A stretch of 6,410 nucleotides of DNA, taken from the NCBI GenBank assembly GCA_009886815.1, contig QXYP01000168.1:2291-8700 (forward strand). The letters run 5' to 3'. The notes below the pieces were generated by a model. That model ran no database searches. It was not told the origin of the DNA and saw only the letters and a program-made list of their open reading frames with translations. A program made the position numbers and the translations under genes. The DNA is from Halieaceae bacterium (lineage in GTDB: Bacteria > Pseudomonadota > Gammaproteobacteria > Pseudomonadales > Halieaceae). The stretch's first letter is position 1. Every line of letters begins with the position of its first letter. Of this stretch, positions 1 through 6,410 are shown in pieces.

Positions 1-464
1 CCGTACCTATGGGTGGTGAACTCATGTCCGCAGCCGCGGGTGCCACGCCGACGCTGCTGATTGAGGCCATGGCCGACCCGGCATCTGGCGCACTTGATCG
101 GGTGCAGGTGATTAAGGGCTGGACACGCAGTGACGGCAGTACCGAAGAGCAGGTTTATAATGTCGCTTGGGTTGGAGACGACCGTTGGCAACCCGATGGC
201 ACATTGCTACCGATCCCTAACACCGTCGACCTATCGACTGGGCTCGTCGATAATAGTGTGGGGGCAGGGCGTTTGACTGCGGCCTGGAGCGATCCGGATT
301 TTGACCCTACACAGTCAGCGTTTTATTACGTGCGAGTACTGCAAATCCCGACCGCGCGGCATTCATTACTCGATAAGCTAGCCCTGGGTGGCGAAGTTGA
401 CACCCAGCGCCCAGACACTATCCAAGAACGCGCATACACCTCGTCTATTTGGTACCGGCCCTGA
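1..464 (+). CDS. DUF3604 family protein, C-terminal part (5' end outside window)
   Basis: The frame is open from the first complete codon at position 3 to TGA at 462-464, leaving about 153 codons of the C-terminus. The ATG at 9 is only an internal methionine; nothing before it looks like a ribosome binding site, and these residues align with the end of a much longer family. Recognition rests on the family's typical C-terminal blocks: RVQVIKGW followed by an acidic/Gly loop and VYNVAW, then DPDFDP with AFYYVRVLQIPTARHS, and finally QERAYTSSIWY just before the stop. DUF3604 proteins are several hundred residues long and their biochemical role is not established. They have been linked by fold to metal-dependent (PHP-like) hydrolases, but the part that would hold metal ligands is outside this window, so no activity can be judged. 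The gene converges on rapA and shares no evident operon with anything shown here. Confidence 0.85.
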   Translation, partial: VPMGGELMSAAAGATPTLLIEAMADPASGALDRVQVIKGWTRSDGSTEEQVYNVAWVGDDRWQPDGTLLPIPNTVDLSTGLVDNSVGAGRLTAAWSDPDFDPTQSAFYYVRVLQIPTARHSLLDKLALGGEVDTQRPDTIQERAYTSSIWYRP

Positions 465-3400
465 TCGGGCATTGATCGGAATCGGTGGGCTTACAGCCGG
501 GCGGGGCCTGCATGGGTAGGGAGCGCATCAGCTGCGTAGTGTCGAATCAGGTGGCCACAACTACCCGCAGGGCTTGACTCACAGCCTGCGTGTCACCGAC
601 TGCGGCGAGGGTGTCTGCTATACGCCCCTCCAATTCCGTAATTTCATCATCTCGCACCGCTGGATTGACGCTGCGCAAATATTTAAGGCGGCTGTGTTCC
701 GCACCGAGTTGCTCATTGACGGTGTCTATAGCTGCGCGTTTTCGTAGCTCAAGCTCAGACTTAGCCAATTCGTCGGCTGCTTTAAGCTGCTGCTCGAGTA
801 ATGACCGGATTCTACGCATAACATTTGCAGCCGTCGCAGTAGGGACGGGTCCCATCATGCGGTTTAGGGCCGGATGCCCAATGGACTGGCCACGATCAAC
901 ACACTTGGGATCAATAACGAAGCGAAGTGGTGTCTGATTGACGTAGCGACCCATTTCAAGGTGATTCGGCGCTATACAATCAAGGCTATACACACACTCC
1001 AGAAGTACGGTGCCACCGGGGATTTTGGGGTGCTTTAGAGTACCAAGGGCTGAATTACCTAACTCACTGCTTAACACGACCGACATGGCCTCCCTGAGCA
1101 GGGGGTGTTCACGGGTGAGAAACAATACGTCATCCCGCGCCAGCGCTGTTTCTCTATCAAAACTGACCACCGTGCCGTCCTCACTTAGGCCGGGTAGTTC
1201 GCCCGTGATTAAGGTTTCGGTAGGTTTAATGAGGTGCGTTGTCTCTGAGTGGTAATCCTGACTCACGCCAATGCGGTCAAAGAGCAGTTCCGCAAAGGTA
1301 AGCACCTGATCTGGGGTTTCTTCGCGCTGAATGGTTTCGATAATCGCTGAACCACGGGCAGCGTTGTGGGAATTTAATTCGAGCAGACGATCTCGTCCCT
1401 CGCGCATTTTTAGTTCTAGTGATTTGCGCAGTTCGAGAGACCCGCGCAGCAGCTCGTCGGTGGGCGCATCGGGGTTGGCCAACGCAGCATCCAGAATTTC
1501 CTGAAACTGTTTTAGTACGGTATAGCCCACGGCGCAGCTATTGGTGAATGCCCCCAGAGCTTGATCGTGCCAGTGAAATAAAACCTGCTGGGCACTGTCC
1601 CGTATGAAGGGCACATGGATCGCCACATCTGCCGCCTGCCCAATTCTATCCAGGCGTCCGATACGTTGTTCGAGTAAGTCGGGATTTTTTGGCAAATCGA
1701 AACAAATTAGGTGATGTGCAAACTGGAAGTTTCGGCCTTCGCTACCGATTTCTGAGCAAATTAGCGCCTGTGCACCACTATGCTCGTCGGCGAAATAGGC
1801 CGCGGCACGATCTCGTTCCACCAGGGTGAGACCTTCGTGAAAAGCGGCACAGCGAATGCCCGCGCGTAAGTGCAGGTATTGCTCTAGCGCTAAAGCGGTC
1901 GTTGCATTTGCTGCGATCACTAAAGCTTTTTCGGGCCGCAACCCTCGAAGCTGAGACTCTAGCCAGCTTACCCGTGGGTCATGCTCTAACCACTGGGCCT
2001 CTGGGAACGCCACCTCTGGAAACAACTCTGTGCGACTGTCCTGATAGAGCGCTGGCGCCTCCAAAGGGTGGGCATACAGAGTGCGCTTCGGGAATCCGGG
2101 CACTGAGGCGCGAGTATTTCGGAACAGCACGCGTCCAGTTCCGTAGCGGTCAAGCAGCTGCCTGACCTGAGATTCACGGTCTGTGTTTTGATCAATGCCG
2201 CTCGGCAGGGCAACGTGCTCTTGACCTGACTGGAGCGACTCGATGACACGATTCCACTCTGAGAACTGTTCTTGTTCACGAAGAAATGTTGCTAAGTCAC
2301 TAAACCTGTCAGGATCGAGAAGACGAAGTCGATCAAAGTGGCTCTCGACCCCTGCCTGTTCTGGAGTAGCCGTCAGTAAAAGCAGCCCACTGCATTGGCC
2401 TGCGAGGGTTTCAACAAAGTCCGAAAGCGCTTCTTCTCGGGGGTTCTGGCGACTCAAGTGATGGGCTTCATCTACGATAACCATATCCCAGCGCGCAGAG
2501 AGTGCGCTGCGTCTAGCATCATCGTTATCAGCCATCAGGGAGAAAGGACAGATGATCAGCTGTTCAGACTCGAAGGCCGTTTCTAGTTCAAGATCGAGCA
2601 GCCGATCGTCATCGAATAAGGAGAATGCAAGGCTAAATCGCCGTAGCATTTCGACCAGCCACTGATGTATTAGCGAGTCAGGAACTAAAATGAGTGCCCT
2701 CGAGGCGCGTCCCGAGGCCAGCTGCTGTGACAGGATAAGGCCTGCTTCAATGGTTTTACCAAGCCCGACCTCATCCGCCAGTAATACCCTGGGAGCAATG
2801 CGGCTGCCGACTTCGCTGGCAATATAGACTTGATGAGACAGCAGAGAGGTTCTGGCACCGAGCAGCCCTCGTACCGCGCTCCCTGAAAAATGTGCGCGCT
2901 GCTTCAGTGTTTCGTAACGAAGCTGAAAATCCAGCAGCTTGTCTAGCTGATTGTTGAGCAGCCGATCTCTTGGAGATCGCAGCTGTATGTGAGGGTCAAT
3001 ATCGAGTTCGGAGACAAGCTCTTGTTCTCCTGCGGCACTTTCTATGAGATAGGCGAGAATTCCTTCAGATTCGTGACGTTCCAAAACGCCATATTCCTGT
3101 CCGTTTATGTGTTGGTAGCGGTCACCGGTTTCGAGGATAAGTCGGGTGAGGGGTGCACGGTCTGTTGCGTAGGTTCGCTCCTCGCCGACAGCTGGGAAGT
3201 GTAGAGTGATGCGCCGAGCATCGAGCTCGACAACAATACCCAGTCCCAATTCAACATCTGCGTGGCTTACCCAGCGCTGACCTACCGCAAATTCATTCAT
3301 AAGTCAGAAAAAAACAACGCCATGCTGTTCCTCCGAACGGCGGATAACAGCGCTTCAACCGGCATATTTTTAATCTCGGCAATTTGTTCGGCAATCAGGG

Positions 3401-6400
3401 GTAAGAAACGAGGAGAATTCACTCGGCCCCGGTAGGGAACGGGCGTGAGGTATGGCGCGTCAGTTTCAAGTACGATTTGGTCAATTGGCGTAGCGTCAAT
3501 GACAGCCCGCACGTTGTCTGCGTTTTTAAAAGTGCAGATACCATTAAAACCTAAATAAAATCCCTCGGAGAGACAGTAATCAGCGAGAGCTTGGGAGCTC
3601 GTAAAACTGTGAATAACGCCTTTATTTCGTAAATGGCGGGCATGATTCTCCAGCACGGTACGGGTATCGGCATCGGCTTCGCGGGTGTGAATCACTACGG
3701 GTAAATCGCGCTCGGCTGCTAGGGACAACTGCGCTTCAAAGGCCGCTATTTGGGATTGTGGTGAGGCGTGCTCATAGTAGTAATCTAGGCCAATCTCTCC
3801 GATCGCTACAACCTTAGGATGACTGGCGCCTTGCGCTACAGCCTGCGCCACCGATGGGGTCCAAGATGAAGCTTCGTGAGGGTGTATACCTTGGGTGCCC
3901 CAGATATGTTCGTGTTGATTGCAAAGGTTAAGAACCGTCTTTAGGTTGTCGGCAGAAACAGCAATCGTGACTATGCGTTCTACTCCCGCCTCGGTAATCG
4001 CCTGCAGCTCGTCAGCAATAGTGTCCTGCGCTAAATAATCAAGATGGCAATGCGTCTCGATGATCGGCGTTTGAAATCGTGGAACAGTTTTTGGTGTGCG
4101 CTTTGACATGAAGAACGGCAGAAGAGAAGGTCTCTATTATGCCACTTCTCGTTAGCCATAGAAATAGTTGCTGACAAATCTCAGGCTAAACTTATCCTCG
4201 ATGCACTGTGCGTAAGCGCATGCTCCTCACGGTATCGACAATTTCATTCCACAGCCATTGATGAGCCGGAGAGGCCTGGGTTCTTCTATGAGCGACCAAG
4301 GCATAGTCTACATACTGGGCATCATCGGGAGGTAAAGGGAGTGCAATAACATCGCGGGTTGCGCCTTGATTTCTTGCTAAGTAAGCGGGGCAGACTAAAG
4401 TGAAATCGGTCTCTCTGAGTATCTCCAGAGCGGTCAACAGATGTGAGGTTTCAAGCATGGCCACAGACCCTGCTTGCAGTCGCGCGTGTGGCGATGTGGG
4501 TAACTCGGTATCACTACGATCAGACACATAGAGACTGATTGCAGGGTATTTTGTAAGGGTCTCACGGGTTAGAGGGCTACTGGCTAAAGGGTGACCATCT
4601 CGAACAAAAACAGCCAGGGGCGATCCGCCTAGAGATTGGAAGCGAAATTCTTCCGGATAGTCAGAGCGCGTGAGTTGCACAGCGAAATCGAGCCCGCCTG
4701 CTGCGAGTTTGTCGAGCTGTCCCTCCACGCGGGTAATGGTGCGCAGGCTAAGTCCCGGGGCAATTTTTTGTAAGCGGGCGGTAAGAGGGGGAAGTAATGA
4801 AAGCCCTACATACTCAGAAATGGCGATTGTGATCTCCCCTCTATAGGTACTTGGGGAGAAATCACCCGCCTCTAGCAGTGCCTCCGTAGCAGCGAGCAGG
4901 GCAGGGAGCTCCACAGCGATAGATTGCGCCCTGGGTGTCGGTTGAATGCCGCGTTTAGAACGCACGAACAGTGGGTCTTGGAAAGTGTCTCTGAGGCGCC
5001 CTAGGGTTTTTGACATGGCAGGCTGAGTAATCGACATGCGCCGCGCGGCTGAGGAAACACTGCACTCCTCTAGTAAAATCTGCAATGAAACCAATAGGTT
5101 AAGGTCGACCTTTGATAGCTTTTTAATGTCCATAACCGTGATAATGCCACAAAAGAATATAAAAGATGAAATAAATACATTTGATTTATGTCGTCACGTA
5201 GAGACAATAGCAACATTGAGGAGGCACGATCTGTTTGAGCTCCCAAGGCTTCGATTGTGCACTACTCAGGTCCTTTAATGCTTTTACCCGCCTTATGGCG
5301 GGTTTTTTTTTGCCCGTTTTGTTTACACTTGCACCATGTCTGGTACCTCTAATTCTCCCAAGGTCTCTCTGCCGCAAGCGGTGCTTTGCTTGTTACTGGT
5401 ATGGGGATGGGATTTAACCTGTTATGCGGGCGAGCCACAGCCCTGGGGCATTCATATTCTATGGCCCGACACCGAGATACTTAATCCTGTGCCCCCGGAA
5501 TTACCGTCGCCGCTGACCATTCAGCGTCGCTTGGAAACCACCTCTGAGAACATTCAAGGGCTAGAAGCCGTCGTCGGGCCTTATTCACCCGAGCTGACCC
5601 CCACTTTGGTGAGTGCCGCTCGGGAGGCTGAAGAATATGGTAGTCCGGAAACGGCGCTTGAACTGTATCGATGGGCCTTGCATAGCACGCGGATCAACAG
5701 TGGCTTAAGCACTGAAAAGCAGTTGCCTCTCCTAGAGCGCATTCTTGAGTTATTGCGTGAGCAAGGGGATCCCGTCGAGGTGGGGCGTCAGATTGACTAC
5801 TTTTACAGGCTGTTGGGCCGCGGAGCTGAACCCTGGACCGAGCAACGATTGCAGGCTTCTGTTCGCTGGTTGTCAGTGCAAAGTGAGCTGCTGGCCAGCA
5901 GTCCTTGGGCGGGCAAAGAGTCTGGTGTGTTGTTTGTGGTTCAGCACGCCAATGATATGGCTAGCGCAGTTTGTGAGAGTGCTGAGTGGCAAGACCCATG
6001 GTGCAAAGCGATCAGCCTTGAAGTTCTTAAATTGTATTATCTGATTGATTTTAACATTGACCCTTTGGTGGTCGATAACTTTGGCGTTGCGCAAGATCGC
6101 TTTCCTAGTCCCTATCAACAAAATCGTGATCAAGCGCCAGGCGAGTACCGACTACGCAATATTGAGAGTTCGCTGGGGTCAACCGCAAGAGGGCTTATAG
6201 ATCGCGCGCTGAAGTTATTTCCCCAAGATGAGAGTTTGCGCCACGCTAAGGCTGACTGGTTGATGGTCAAGGGTCGCCAAGCCCAAGCATTGCAAATCTA
6301 TCAAGAGCTGCAGCGGGAGGGGAATGTAGACTTTTCAAAACCAGGCGTGTTACCTGAAATGCCCACGCTAAACCGGGATCACCGCTTTAGCCGTGAGTGG

Positions 6401-6410
6401 GACATACTCA

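Overview
The window looks like ordinary chromosome from a gammaproteobacterium, probably a marine one. RapA (HepA) is largely a gammaproteobacterial protein, and this copy matches the Escherichia coli protein along its whole length. A DUF3604 protein and an exported, TPR-like protein of unknown function also fit marine gammaproteobacterial lineages such as the Cellvibrionales/Halieaceae. That lineage guess is inference from protein resemblance only. No insertion sequence, phage gene, CRISPR array, tRNA or rRNA is visible, and base composition looks even, apart from an AT-rich divergent promoter region near 5134-5215.

Layout. Positions 1-464 (+) hold the C-terminal end of a DUF3604 protein that begins outside the window. 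It converges on a block of three minus-strand genes: rapA (547-3300), a TatD-family metal-dependent hydrolase (3297-4109) and a LysR-type regulator (4192-5133). In transcription order this block reads lysR, 82-bp gap, tatD-like, rapA. The last two overlap by four bases (ATGA). To the right, 5134-5335 is a divergent intergenic region. It holds an AT-rich dyad (possible LysR-family site), a weak plus-strand promoter candidate, a long imperfect stem-loop and a near-perfect intrinsic terminator. From 5336 (+) a secreted or periplasmic helical-repeat protein reads in and is still open at the window end, with 358 codons visible.

How the parts may work together. The overlapping stop and start of the hydrolase and rapA, with no clear ribosome binding site for rapA, suggest translational coupling. 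RapA recycles stalled RNA polymerase, and TatD-family enzymes are metal-dependent nucleases or hydrolases, so a nucleic-acid housekeeping link is possible but unproven. On the right, the plus-strand terminator lies only 24 bases before the exported protein's ATG. A structured plus-strand RNA of about 97 nt (5215-5311), either a free small RNA or an attenuated leader of the exported-protein gene, is the most interesting unexplained object here. The rest of the window looks conventional.
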